From positions 3,888,671-3,952,670 of the forward strand of contig SSBO01000008.1 of the NCBI GenBank assembly GCA_005281725.1: 64,000 nt of DNA. Direction: 5' to 3'. The DNA comes from Wuchereria bancrofti. Its lineage: Eukaryota; Nematoda; Chromadorea; Rhabditida; Onchocercidae. The position numbers and the translations under genes are program-made. This document shows positions 52,301 through 63,788 of the stretch, piece after piece. The notes below the pieces were generated by a model. The model saw only the letters and a program-made list of their open reading frames with translations, did not search any database and was not told the DNA's origin. The stretch's first letter is position 1, and every line of letters starts with the position of its first letter.

Positions 52301-55300
52301 GCATTTAATTGGCCAAATTGTAAAGGTTACGACTATCCTCCCAGCGATCATTTTTGCAAGTAATTAAATTAAAATTATCGTTATCAAAATATCTAAAAAA
52401 TTGTGAAGTTAATTTCAAGTCAAATCAAAAATCTTTTATTTTTATTCTTGACTTTAAAAATTTTCATGTTTTTACTATCATTGATATAAAGAGTAACATA
52501 CTGAATAAAAGATGGATGAATGATTAATTACGATGTTCACAAATAAGAATACAATATATAAATAGCACTGTTTAATAAGTTAGTAATCCGATTGGATGGT
52601 TGAAATTAAGTCTAACTTGCAAAGATCAATTTAATGTTTGAGTAGAAGCAAGAAATAACATAAAATTTATCAGAAAAGTGATAATTTGAAAATATAATTT
52701 GTTGATATGAAGTGCTATGGTATTACGATCTACTGAAAAGCAACCGAACAAGGAAGAGGAAGATTTCAAGAAATACTTTTATAAGGCAGAATGCCAAGAA
52801 CCTTATCACAAGGTGATGAATTATGCTAGCAAATTCCTAGACGAATATAATGGAATCTCCAAATTTGTTATGATATGGCTATCATTGATGGTACATGATT
52901 CAGCTAGCGGATTATATCGTACTGATAAGGTCCGTCCATTATCATCACATATCAGATCTCTCATTGCTCCACTTTTTTGCTAATGATACTGTGATTAGCA
53001 GTGATAAAGGAAGTGAAACTTATTGATATGATACTTATGTCAACTAAAATTTCCTCTATTATTTATAATTTACAGTATTTCGCCAATTTTTTTCGTAAAC
53101 ATGTCAACAACTTGAATAACTCATTCGTATTTCTAATGGGTGATCACGGATTACGATTTGGCGGTATTCGATCAACTCATTCCGGTCAGATGGAAGATAA
53201 TAATCCATTACTTATGGCAAGATTTCATTCTTTTAATAAGTAATAAGCACTTTAAAAAAAATTAAGGACGTTTGGAGTTCAGAATTTTGACTCCTAAAAA
53301 GATTTTAATTTCATTGATAAATCATAAAACTTTTCTCCAGACTATGTAAATTTAGCAATTTTTCTTATAAATTAAAACTTTGCCAACTTTATCACAATTT
53401 CCTTGTATTTCAGGTAGCATTACCAAAATATTTACGTTCAAATAAACAGCTTATTTTAAATTTAAAACAAAATTCTCGAAGGCATACATCTCAATTTGAC
53501 TTCTATGCAACATTATATGATATAGCTCGGTATGCAAGGAAAGATAATTTCCAGAAATGGGATGAACACGATTTTAGGTTTTGCTTCTTTTTTTCCTTAC
53601 CTTTAATTCTTTTTGCATATATTATCAAAAGAAAGTAATAATAAACAATGGTCATAGTTGCTATTAGCTTTGTTTAAATTTATTGTTTCATCTAAAATAA
53701 ATTTTGAGAACTTATTTTACATTTTTAAAAATTCTTGCATAGTTTTTTTTAACTTTATCACAATGCTATGTTGCGTGTATATTTTGATTTTTTTTTATAA
53801 TTTACAAAGGAAAAGTTTTTATAATTTTTGAGAATTTCAGAAATGAAAATGCTTTGTTACATAAATTTTTGCGATATTTATTTCAATTATAGAAGTGAAT
53901 TTGGTGACATAAGAGGTGGCATTCGTGCAAAAAGCATTCTAAGGCCTATTTTATATGACAGGTAAAACAATTTGCAATTATTTTAACGGAAAGTAACAGA
54001 TTCCATTTTTTTTTTTTTTGCAAAAACAAAGGAAGAAAATAGAATTGTGAACAATTACTTAAAAATTTAAACTTATTAGTAAAATTTATGATTATGAAGT
54101 TTTTAAGAAAATAAATATGAAACCATTGTTCAACTCAGTTTGATTTCAACAAGTGCAATAATTTGAAAATTATAAAATTTACTACATGACTTATAGGACA
54201 TGTGAAGAAATGGAAATTCCGGATGAATACTGTATTTGCGAACAAACTTGGTATAAGACTGATATACACGGTGATGATGTGACAAATGCTGCTCAATTTC
54301 TCATTAATGATATTAACAATTCCTTGAAACAGAAAAATCTGACCGAAATCTGCGAAACGCTTAATTTTATAGAAGTGATAGATTTAATTTGCACAAATAT
54401 TTAGTAAATAAAATTGTTAAATAAAGGAAAAAAAAAGAAAAAGCTAATAGATAAGTTATAAATAATAATACCTATAAAATATCCTACAAACAAATTTATC
54501 CTTCAAAAAAGTTTGCTTCCAATTTTCGGTGTAATAAAATTTTATATTACAAAATCGTATAAAACAAAAAGCAATATACAATAATGATAAGATTATAATA
54601 AAATATAATTTTCCTTTATCATATATTACGTCTAAGTAACATTAAGAATATAACAATAATTAATAATAATAATAAGTCAATAGTAATCAAGTCTAATAAA
54701 TTAAAAATTTTTTTGCGTCATTTTTTGTAAATGAAAGAGAATTTTTATTTCGTTTTGTTTTTTTTTCATCTCAACTGAATATTTTTTAGGTTATTTCAGC
54801 AGAATATCATGAAGCAAAAGCAGCGTTGAAAATAGTTGTAGGTGCATCACCGAGTAATGGAAAATATGAAGCACAATTATTGAAAGAAGAAAATAACTTT
54901 AAAATAATCACAAAAGTAACATTTTTTTTTTTTGTTTTGCATTTTTGTTTTATTATTTTATTCACTTATTATTTTCATTTGTTCAACATTTTCAATTTTG
55001 TTCCATTTTCTGTTTTTCATTTCAATTCTTTTCCTATTCTGTTTTTGTATTTAATTATTATATTCATAACCTATTATATTTTATTATTTATGTAACAGTG
55101 TTTAGGAAAATTACATTATATTAATTTATTGGATGAAATTGCAAAGCACAAGTAGTACGTTATGCTTAAAGTAAAAATTATTCAAAATGTTCAATTAAAA
55201 GTAAATTCAATTAAAAGTAAAAATTATTCAATTAAAAAAATTATTCAATCATTCAATTTTAAATCAATTAAATGGTTTTCTAAAGCAATTTTTCAAATTT

Positions 55301-55426
55301 GTAATTTTTCATATTCAGATAACTCGATTGGATCAGTACGGTAATCAAGGATACTGTGCACCTGCTGAAGACATTCGACCTTTGTGTTACTGTCGCCAAC
55401 AGTTTACAACAACTGCGAAACATTGA
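49303..55426 (+). CDS. DUF229-family type II membrane protein, sulfatase/alkaline-phosphatase fold
   Basis: Exons: 49303-49462, 49762-49930, 50299-50467, 50759-50881, 51260-51350, 51779-51852, 52217-52359, 52713-52929, 53076-53216, 53414-53577, 53893-53961, 54197-54374, 54790-54915 and 55319-55426, giving 643 residues. A hydrophobic segment near residues 8-28 looks like an uncleaved signal anchor, placing the domain outside the cell or in the Golgi lumen. Family hallmarks in order: CHLAKLDPWDPQVIPYLYP; paired cysteines (KCQYRCLYVNN); LVLDSTSSSSGIRT (D191-T193); NKVGLNSRPNAFA (222-234); HD (371-372); MGDHGLRFGGIRSTHSG (D405, H406); EDNNPLLM then VALPKYLR; and a Cys-rich end (RTCEEMEIPDEYCICE, RPLCYC). 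The Asp/His residues match the metal sites of the fold, but substrate is unknown for the family. Two introns need GC donors. The exon 5 acceptor (TTCTGAG) was chosen by frame and motif and is the weakest junction. Confidence 0.9.
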
Positions 55427-58400
55427 CAATAGCTGCAACGTCATCTTGTTTAAATTTTATTAGAATTGTTTCCTTCTTTCATTTAATTTATATTATGCTA
55501 ATTTTGTTCATTTTCTACAATAATTTATATAACAATTATTATGTTATTGTCATTATCTTTGATTTAAACTCATATTAAAAACCATCCGTGATTTAAATTC
55601 ATATTAAAAAAAGTAGATAAAAACAACGACTCTTTAAATACCTATTCTTCATAATTCATTGTTTCACGTTCTTTCGAATGTTTCGTACACCTTTGTTACT
55701 TTATTGATTTTGTCGTCCAAGGAATTAATGCTTCTGAGAGAGTAATTTAGAGATTTGGCATAGGCCTTTAGTTTCCTTAGGCTGAATAGGCTCTCACTGA
55801 TATGATATTGAATGTAAAGCCTATTCGCTTCATCAAAACATACCAAACATTATTTTGAAGTAAATTTGTGAATAGAATTGATGTGAGAGTGTCACATCAT
55901 TGATTGATTTTTATATGACAGAATGATCATTTCGAGAAACTTAGAGAACAGTTCAATTTTGACGAATCAATGATTTGTCACATAGATCTTTCCTGCTCAC
56001 TGTTTTGATGTATTCAGTGAATTTCACATAGAAATGCTTACATATAATAGCCAATACCTACTATAAAAGGATTTAAATTTTTTATTTAGATCAGTTTTTT
56101 AAGGATTAGCAAGCTCTCTTGCATCCATCCAATTCGATTCATTTAAATTCTTTAATTAATTTTCATATCAGTTTATTTTCTTTCTATTCATCTCATAATC
56201 GTAAATAAATTAATGCTTATGTATAATGGTTGTTAGCGAATAAAAATTGTTACAATAAATTCATTCTCAACACATTCGTTTATATCAATTCCAAATCACA
56301 AAAAAAAAAGGTTTCCTTATAAAGACCTACTGGGCCTACAATTCTTGAATTTGTGATTGTTTTCTTTGGATTTCTTTGATGAGAATTCGCTATGCATTTT
56401 ATATATCTTATTTCTCATAGAAGTTTTATGGTATTTATGGCAAATTAATAATTTTAGTTTTATTTATAGCTCCCTACAGTAAATTTTATCTTGCAAATTT
56501 TTTTTTCCTTTGATTTTTCTTTATTAGAAAAATGCGTAATCCGTTATTTAGGAGTAAATAATGAAGTATTCATTAGACTATGTAATTTAAAAATTTTTCA
56601 GAAAATCAATCTTCGAATTAGTAGCTAAGATGGAAAATATTTTGTGAGTATTAAGCATATCTTCTGTTTTATCTAATATTGGAATTATTGCGAGAATTAC
56701 ACTTCATACATATTTGAGAGTTGAATTTTAATGGGATATTTACCCGTTGAATTTCAATGCTACTGAAAAGCAAATGAAACCTTTAAAAAAATAAACAATT
56801 TCTAATTTTTATCACAAACAATTTCTAATTTTTAATTTTTTCATTTGTGATACTCTTTATTTGTTGAACTTAATGAGAGAATGAGATCAAATAACATTAG
56901 AAGCTGTTTCAACTAGCAGTGGCAAAAGTCTTCAAAAATAACAGAGCTTAAAATTTTTGAACAAAAAAACAAGCCGAACTAATTTCAACTTATAATTAGA
57001 AGATGTCCGATTATATCGCATTGCATTGATTCATTTGAGTAAATAATTTTGTTTTCAGAATTTCATTTATATTAAAATAATTTTTATGAAGCAGCGAAAT
57101 ACTTCATTAATTAAAAAATTATTCATTCTGTGAAAAGATTATTAATGCAAAATATTATCACAGATACATTAATTAATTAATTAATTCTTCAATACGCTGT
57201 CGATTACAATGATCGCAGATAATTCTTTATAATGAAATTTCTATTTGTTTCAATTATTTCACCTTCCATTATTTATATTACAATGTGATTGTACAGTAAA
57301 TAAAATTATTGTAACGAGAAAGTGCGAATGATTTGCAATGTTTGATTTAATAATGTGGAATTAAAATTTCATAGTGATCTATAATTTTTCATAAATTTTA
57401 TTTTGAATTTAGTGGAAAAATTCTTTCTACTAAATGAAGTTTGTAGAAACGTCTACCAATCATTAAATTTTGAATTACTGCTTAATTAAAATAAAAATGA
57501 ATTATCATAGATAATTCTACAATAATTTCTAATGAAATCATAATTGGATTTGAGAACGTAAAAAAAACATGGGAAGTATAATGAGTGTGAATTTAAAAAA
57601 AGCTCCAGATGATTTTAAATTACGAAAATTTTGATCAATTCTTTTTGAATCAATTGAAAAGAATATAACACCTCAAGCTTTTTTGCTAATTTAAAATGTA
57701 TATCTTTAGAATGAATGTTAAAATCATCACTACTGATTAATCTGATGAAATTATTGGCAAAAAAAAACTCCTTAAACTCAAAGATTATAATTACTAAGTT
57801 ATTTAGAACAAAATAAACGTAAAACTAAAATAAATTAAATTAACCAAAAAAAATTAGAATAATTAAAAATAATCTCCTTGTATTGTAATATATTTAAATT
57901 AATGGTATGCGAAAAAGTATGGAATAATTGTTTTAATTGGTAATTCAAATATAATATCAAACAATAATGATTCATCAAATTGTTTTCAGACAAAAAGAAA
58001 CTAAGATCAGATTCAAAGTACATAATATTAACATCTCAAGTATTGTTTACTTTTCGGATAGTCGATAAATATTTCAACACTTCAAAAACATTTTATTCTT
58101 TTTTAAATTCATTACATGTTATCAGATGAAAAATTTTTTAGGAGGAAAAAAAATTCTTTTACATATGCATTGATATGTAAAGCCAAATACTTCAATGCAG
58201 AATTTACCTTTTGTAACATTTACAATCATTTTAAAATAATTCACATTTCATCAATCACATATCGTTTCAAATCTGTCAAAGGGCATTGTCATTCGTCGAT
58301 GGTTTTGATAAAAAAAAATACTACTCATTGCAATTTTCTAGGAATGTAATTCTTTTGCATATATTGATGGAAAGTTAGTAGTATCCTATGAAAGCTATTA

Positions 58401-58477
58401 ATTAAGATTTATTGAATCTTTGATCTTCCAATAGAAAATTTTAATGTATCATTTTGCAGATACAACTTACATCAACA
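55427..58477. other. 3-kb intergenic gap
   Basis: No gene is supported. On the minus strand, 55664-55846 is relatively G+C-rich and open for about 60 codons but lacks a convincing start or acceptor (see findings). The remainder is A/T-rich. A duplicated CACAAACAATTTCTAATTTT word lies near 56796-56835 and a TTAA run near 57170-57186. The trans-splice signal of the next gene is at the right edge. Confidence 0.6.
58458..58459 (+). promoter_or_regulatory. Candidate trans-splice acceptor of the acidic secreted protein gene
   Basis: TATCATTTTGCAG ends at 58459, 18 bases before the ATG. No upstream coding exon was found, so a spliced leader is the likely 5' end. Confidence 0.55.
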
Positions 58478-58889
58478 ATGCTCTCAGCATTTATTGTTGT
58501 TTTAGTTTGCACTAATTTTGTTTTCGGAGATGAAAAAGTAATGGAGGAAGAACAATTTTCCATGGAAGGAAGAACAACATCCGAAGAAGAAAGTATTAGT
58601 GAAGAAAACATCGGTAAGGTTTTTTCAAAATTAATTTTATTCATTTATTAATTTAATCGGACTGTGATATTTATTTCTCATTTATTTATGTCTTTTGCAA
58701 AAAAAAAAAAAATAATCTTATGATTTTTTAGACTTTTTGGGGAAAGATTTTTCTATGGAAGAAAGTACTCCTGACGAAAAAAGCAGTTCGGAAGAAGATT
58801 TCAGTAAAAATTTTACCAATGATGTAAACTGTACAGAAATTAAGTTAACAAATAATTCTACATCTCTAGATGCAAAATCTTGCACTTAA
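58478..58889 (+). CDS. Small secreted acidic protein, no recognised family
   Basis: Exons 58478-58613 and 58732-58889 (donor GTAAGG, acceptor GATTTTTTAG, split Asp codon) give 97 residues. The first 17 form a clear signal peptide (MLSAFIVVLVCTNFVFG, cleavage probably before DEK). The mature part is rich in Glu and Ser. Each exon contributes one copy of a similar block: QFSMEGRTTSEEESISEE in exon 1 and DFSMEESTPDEKSSSEED in exon 2. The C-terminal 30 residues hold four N-glycosylation sequons (NFT, NCT, NNS, NST) and two cysteines. The design recalls acidic secreted larval or excretory proteins of parasitic nematodes, but I recognise no homologue. The start is chosen because it follows the acceptor and opens the signal peptide. 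Confidence 0.8.
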
Positions 58890-60267
58890 TGTTGCTTTAA
58901 GCTGGGCGCAAATTGATTATCTTATAAATACTAATCCAATTAACTGGTAGTTTCTCAGCTTTTATTCATTTCAATGCAAAACTTTGTATGAAATAAACAT
59001 AAATTTTCTTTCAAAACATCGAAATGCTAAATAAAATAAGCCTTGCACAAAAGTTTATATAAATGATATTACTTCGTCAGTCAGATTATTTTCACTTAAA
59101 CATTATCAATTCCCTTATTATTTTTGACTAAAATTAAAAATTTCAGAAACTCAACTTGAACAAAATACTTCCCACCCACTTGAAAATTATATCTTTAACA
59201 ATTATACTTTCAGACAATTTAATTGAGGCATTAAAATATCTTTTATTCTAATTGTCAAATGCCACAGTTCAACAAATTATCTTGTTTTGCTAGCAAAATA
59301 CAGGAGATTGATTTGAGTTGGCGCAAAAGTTTAACAAAGAAAAAATGATTAAATTTTTGCAAAAGTAAATTTATTAATATGCATCTGTTTTTAATATCAG
59401 TCAGCCAAAAAAAATACACCTAGCAATTTAAGAGATAATTTTGCTAAAAATTAGTTTAAATAAAGTATAAAATGAAATTTTAAAACGATAATTTTCAAGA
59501 ATAAACTGCAATTAACTGCTTAACTGTAATTAACTGCTTTTGAATGATAGCATTTCATGTGCAAAATTTGATATTTTTTCATTATACTCTAATTAATAAC
59601 GATTTGCAGTTGTGTTGAAATCTAATCTATCATTAGCTGAAATAATTAAAAGTGAAAAGTATTGAACAATTATAAGTGGTAATTGAAGTTGAAAAATGAT
59701 TGAAATTAAAGCATAGAAAGTAAAAGAAAAAATTCTATGCTAAGTTTATAATGCATTTGGATACAATGATAAATCAAAATGTGCAAAAATCACTAAAAAT
59801 CTTTTAAGTTAAATTTTAACTTCACGTAATCAATAATCAACCAAATATTACGTAAGTTATTTTATATTGTCGCATAAACTGTTTGAAATGTTTCCGGAAG
59901 TTTTTTATTTTCAAAGTTTTATTTCAAATATTTAAAAACGGAAATATCTGTCCATTATATCAACAAACTATATTGCAGTTTTTAGAGAGAAAATATTTTT
60001 TAATCAATTATCTAAATATCGTTGTATTTTTAAAGCAGAAAAATTAGCTATTCAATTTGTATATTTTGCATAATGCTTGACACTTCAAATGAATCATTCG
60101 TTTTTACATTTTATCAAATGCTTATCAAATTTTATGATAACGTTTTTATGACTTTAAATGCTAATGAAACGATAGAGTCGATAAGTAAGTATACATTTAA
60201 TCATATGAACTATGCTAACAAAATAATTAACCGATAAAAAAATCAATCATTTTCCTTGATAGATCTT
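58890..60267. other. Intergenic, no gene seen
   Basis: This is the 3' flank of the acidic secreted protein gene and, from the other side, of the candidate minus-strand peptide gene. It is A/T-rich with no supportable open frame, repeat array or RNA gene. Confidence 0.6.
58992..58997 (+). terminator. Candidate poly(A) signal of the acidic secreted protein gene
   Basis: AATAAA occurs in TATGAAATAAACATAAA, about 100 bases after the stop codon. Confidence 0.5.
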
Positions 60268-61502
60268 TTACAATTGGATATTCATAATCGGATTACTGTA
60301 GCCCACCATAGTCTTACCGTAGTCGTCAAATACTGGATCACAGATATTGTCATTTCGACGTGATAGCTAATTTGATAGTTAACAATGACTCATCAATTAA
60401 ATGATAGAGTAAATGAAAGGTTCTTATTGTGAAGGAATAAAAAAGTGATATCAGCAGAAAACTTAATAATAATGTGGTAGCAATAAACATAATTATAATA
60501 TTATAATTGTAATCAGTAATAGTAAAATAATAAAAATATAATAATTATTGTTGTTTATAATAAATAGAATGACAATAATAAATGAAACTGTTCATAAATA
60601 ATAAAAAATTTTTCGTTATAAAGATTAAAAAGAGAGTTATTCTAAACTACCATTCAAATTTCCAAAAATTGATGTCAGATTTTAGACTCATCCAACCGTT
60701 GCTTTATTTCCCTATTAAAGATAATATATATTTATTTGTTTGTGGTTATCTTACATTTGCAATTGAAAATTTAGTTCTCATTTATATTTAAATTTATTTT
60801 AGTTAAACAAACAAATATGAAATATTTATGATACTTATGATGGAAGTAAGATTAATTGATAATAACTTGATTATAAGTTATTATCGCTCACTTGGCTTAT
60901 GTTTCCTTATTTGCTAATAATGATCAGAAAAGTAATCAGAAAAAGAAACTAATAATTTAAATCTTAATTCGAATTTTAGGTCGCCATCTGCACTTTTTCA
61001 AATTATGCAAACTTATTTTAAATCGAAATAATCAACGCAATCAATTGTTACCAACTTAATTTTCATTGTATTTCATCATGCATTTAATATTAATCATTCG
61101 TTCCTATCATTTTTAAAATTTATTGAGCATTTCATTTGCATTTGCAAATTTTTGCAAAAATATCAAAAATGTTTATTTTTATTTTGAAGACGATATTATT
61201 AAAATATAATCAATTTAATAAGTTTAATAAATTAATAGGTAATTTTTACTACAAATAAATGAGATACATCTGTCATAAATGATTTTTGAAATTTTAAAAA
61301 TTCTCTTATGCTTAGTAAAATTCCTATACTTACAAATGATACTTATATTCTTTGTATCATCATATGCTAATGATCTTTGATCAACGAATCTTTTTAATAA
61401 TTGCTTTGTTTTTTTTCGTAATATTTGATCTGTTAGCATATCATCTTGTATTATAAAGCGGTTCACGATCAAAATTACAATTATAAATGATAATTGATAC
61501 AT
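60268..61502 (-). CDS. Tentative secreted peptide precursor, 101 residues
   Basis: Minus-strand exons 61502-61334, 60987-60950 and 60366-60268 join in frame. The start MYQLSFIIVILIVNRFIIQ is hydrophobic like a signal peptide. The following DDMLTDQILRKKTKQLLKR contains dibasic sites, and the last exon reads LSRRNDNICDPVFDDY, then GKTMVGYSNPIMNIQL and stop. Exon 1 has a strong donor (GTAAGTATAG), exon 2 starts after GTGCAG and ends at GTTTCT, and exon 3 starts after CAAATTAG. Basic pairs flanking short segments suggest a processed neuropeptide-like precursor, which is inference. The last exon is clearly less A/T-rich than its surroundings and reads like a conserved peptide, but the plus strand is also open there, and the 38-base middle exon is the weakest part. 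I recognise no family. Confidence 0.4.
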
Positions 61503-61767
61503 CAAAAATTATTATGCAATGGACGATAGTAATCAATTTTTATTATTATTATTATTTAGGAAGTCTAAATTTTAGTCAATGTTAAATTTACAATATAGCA
61601 TTTTTAAAATTGACTTTAGAAATTATTTAATGAAACTACAGTTTTTTCTTTTCTTTTTATCTTATCCTATAAATTAACTTTTTTCTTCATTTAAATTTAT
61701 TTAACTAACATTTTTTCAAATTTTTCATTTATTCAATTTTATCAAATTGAATTATTTCAGATAAAAA
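61503..61767. other. Possible divergent promoter region
   Basis: These 265 bases separate the start of the minus-strand candidate gene from the start of the RING gene on the plus strand. If both genes are real they are head to head and may share control elements. It is A/T-rich; the only signal seen is the acceptor ATTATTTCAG ending at 61760, seven bases before the RING gene ATG, a likely trans-splice site. Confidence 0.4.
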
Positions 61768-63788
61768 ATGCCTTTCATAGTTCAATGCGTCATATGCACA
61801 ATGCCTATTTTTTCGTTTAATCTTTCAGTGTTACAATGTGGTCATACATTTCACTTTCGATGCATTATGACATGGAAAAAATTAAAAGTTTGTTTATAAA
61901 AATTATACAACATTTATCAATGATTTCTTTATGATAGATCAAATATCATTTGAATCAGAGATAATAGTTGTCGGATCATTTGACTTAAAAGTTGATATCA
62001 TCAAATTTTGGTACCTAAATTAGAGATAAAATATTTGTGGGATTATTTGAATCAGAGATGATATCTGTAGATTTATAATCTAAGTGATTTAATCTTTTTT
62101 TTGTTCTTGATATCTATCAGGTCATTTGAGTCGAAGTTGATATCTGCTGATCATTTGAAAAAGAAACTAGGTTAAATTAAATCATGCTAACATATTATTT
62201 AAATTTATTTACAAAGGAAGAAAATGAAGCGTAATTTTTATAATGATGAAAAAAACGAGAGAGAGGGAGAGAGAGAGAGAGAGGAAAAAAAAAGCTTTTT
62301 AATCTTTAGCGTTATGTGACTCGTTGTCCAATTTGTCGAAGAAGGTTTATAAAAAGTGAAGCAACTAAGCCATCATTTGTTCTTGAAAGAACGAATCAGT
62401 TATTTACAAATAGTCGTTATCCAATTGCGCTACACAATATCGTTAGTTTCATTTAATTGGATTTTAATTTTAAAAAAACGAAAACAAAAACAAAAAAAAA
62501 CATTAGTAAAAGTTAAGGAAACATATAATCTTACTTACTGGTTAGAAGTAATAAGTACAAAGATAAGATAATAAATTGTTAATTTGTATCATTCAAAATG
62601 AATTCTTATTTCATGCTTCATCCTCGGTGTCACATTTCGAATAGGACATATTCCGATTGGATTTATAAATCTGAAAAAAAGTTATTAAGTGGTTATAATT
62701 AATGCATAACATTAATCTACTACAGAAAGCAGTAATTATGTGAAATATTCCTGAGAATTCTCTCAAATTTATCATGCATAATATCTTTGGAAATTTTTTG
62801 AATTTGAATTCATAACTATTTCATTTCTAAAAATTTTGACATCAATTTTAAGTTTTGTTTTTTCTTTTATTATTAAATGAATTTATTTCATAGATTATTT
62901 TTAATATGTTACTTACAACTTTTTTGTTTTTAGTTCGAAAATCGTATGAAGAAAACTTTAAATCAAAAAGAAATGCATGCTGAATATTTTTCTGAAGGAA
63001 TTCGACTGGTATGTTATAATTGATTTATTGATTGATTGATTCTTTGATTCATTGATTTATTGAATGTGTCACTACTGAATTTTTTCATTTGATATTTAAG
63101 TATTAATTTTAATATTAATATGTAATTTTGATTTAACCAATACAAATATTATTGATTTCTATAAGCATCAAACAATTAATGCCTTTCTTATGCAAATTCA
63201 ATTTCTCTCAAAATAAATAAGTAATCTATTTAATGGACAATTTATTTGATTTTATGAGGAAAATTATTTATAATACTTATTTTTATTTATTTTTTACTAA
63301 AAAAATTATTTATAATTAATATATTTATTTATAATAATAAATTATTTATAAATATAGACTAAAGCTCGACATCTTAGATTCATTCTTATCATATCATACC
63401 GTAATTGATATCGATATCAATGATTACAAAGTCACTGCGTGATAACCACTCCCTTATTTTTAAATGATTGTATCAGAATCACTCATCTTGCATTCAATTT
63501 TAATTTATTTATTTGATACAATTCAATAAAATGCAATTAGCATAATACTATTAAATAGATAGTATTTTCTCTTTTAAATCGTATTGCTTTCTTACCTGTG
63601 AATACCTGTGCTACTAATTTTTTCAGTGCTTTCTTCTTCAAAAATTTCATGAATTCGAATTAAGCTTTGCCAAGTGGAAAAAATCATCATTATGTCCTAG
63701 CTGTTTGGAATATTTTTGTTGGAGTGATATTTGTATATCTCAGTGTAGTCGTTCAATTCATATTCCTTGTTTTGAAAAATGGAAAGAA
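61768..63788 (+). CDS. Protein with RING-H2 and a second RING-like zinc cluster, 3' end beyond the window
   Basis: Exons 61768-61887, 62310-62441, 62934-63008 and 63627-63788 give the first 163 residues. All three introns fall between codons, and the fourth donor (GAA/GTAAGT) shows the gene continues past 64000 or in its last 200 bases. The protein opens directly with a RING-H2: C7, C10, C24, H26, H29, C32, C46, C49 (QCVICTMPIF.., LQCGHTFHFRC, RCPICRRRF). A linker follows (about 50-109), then a second cluster C132-x2-C135, C140, C145, C149, H154, C157 (LCPSCLEYFC.., QCSRSIHIPC) spaced like an atypical RING. The first domain suggests ubiquitin-ligase activity. The tandem arrangement is not one I can assign to a named family. 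The exon 2 donor (ATC/GTTAGT) is the weakest junction. Confidence 0.75.

Noticed and set aside
52930..52983. Continuation of the frame after exon 8 of the DUF229 gene to the stop at 52983
   Set aside because: The family motif continues in the exon at 53076; the stretch begins with a GT donor after AAG and is read as intron.
58116..58349. 77-codon plus-strand open frame before the acidic secreted protein gene
   Set aside because: No signal peptide or domain, no acceptor linking it to the next exon, and that gene has its own acceptor and signal peptide.
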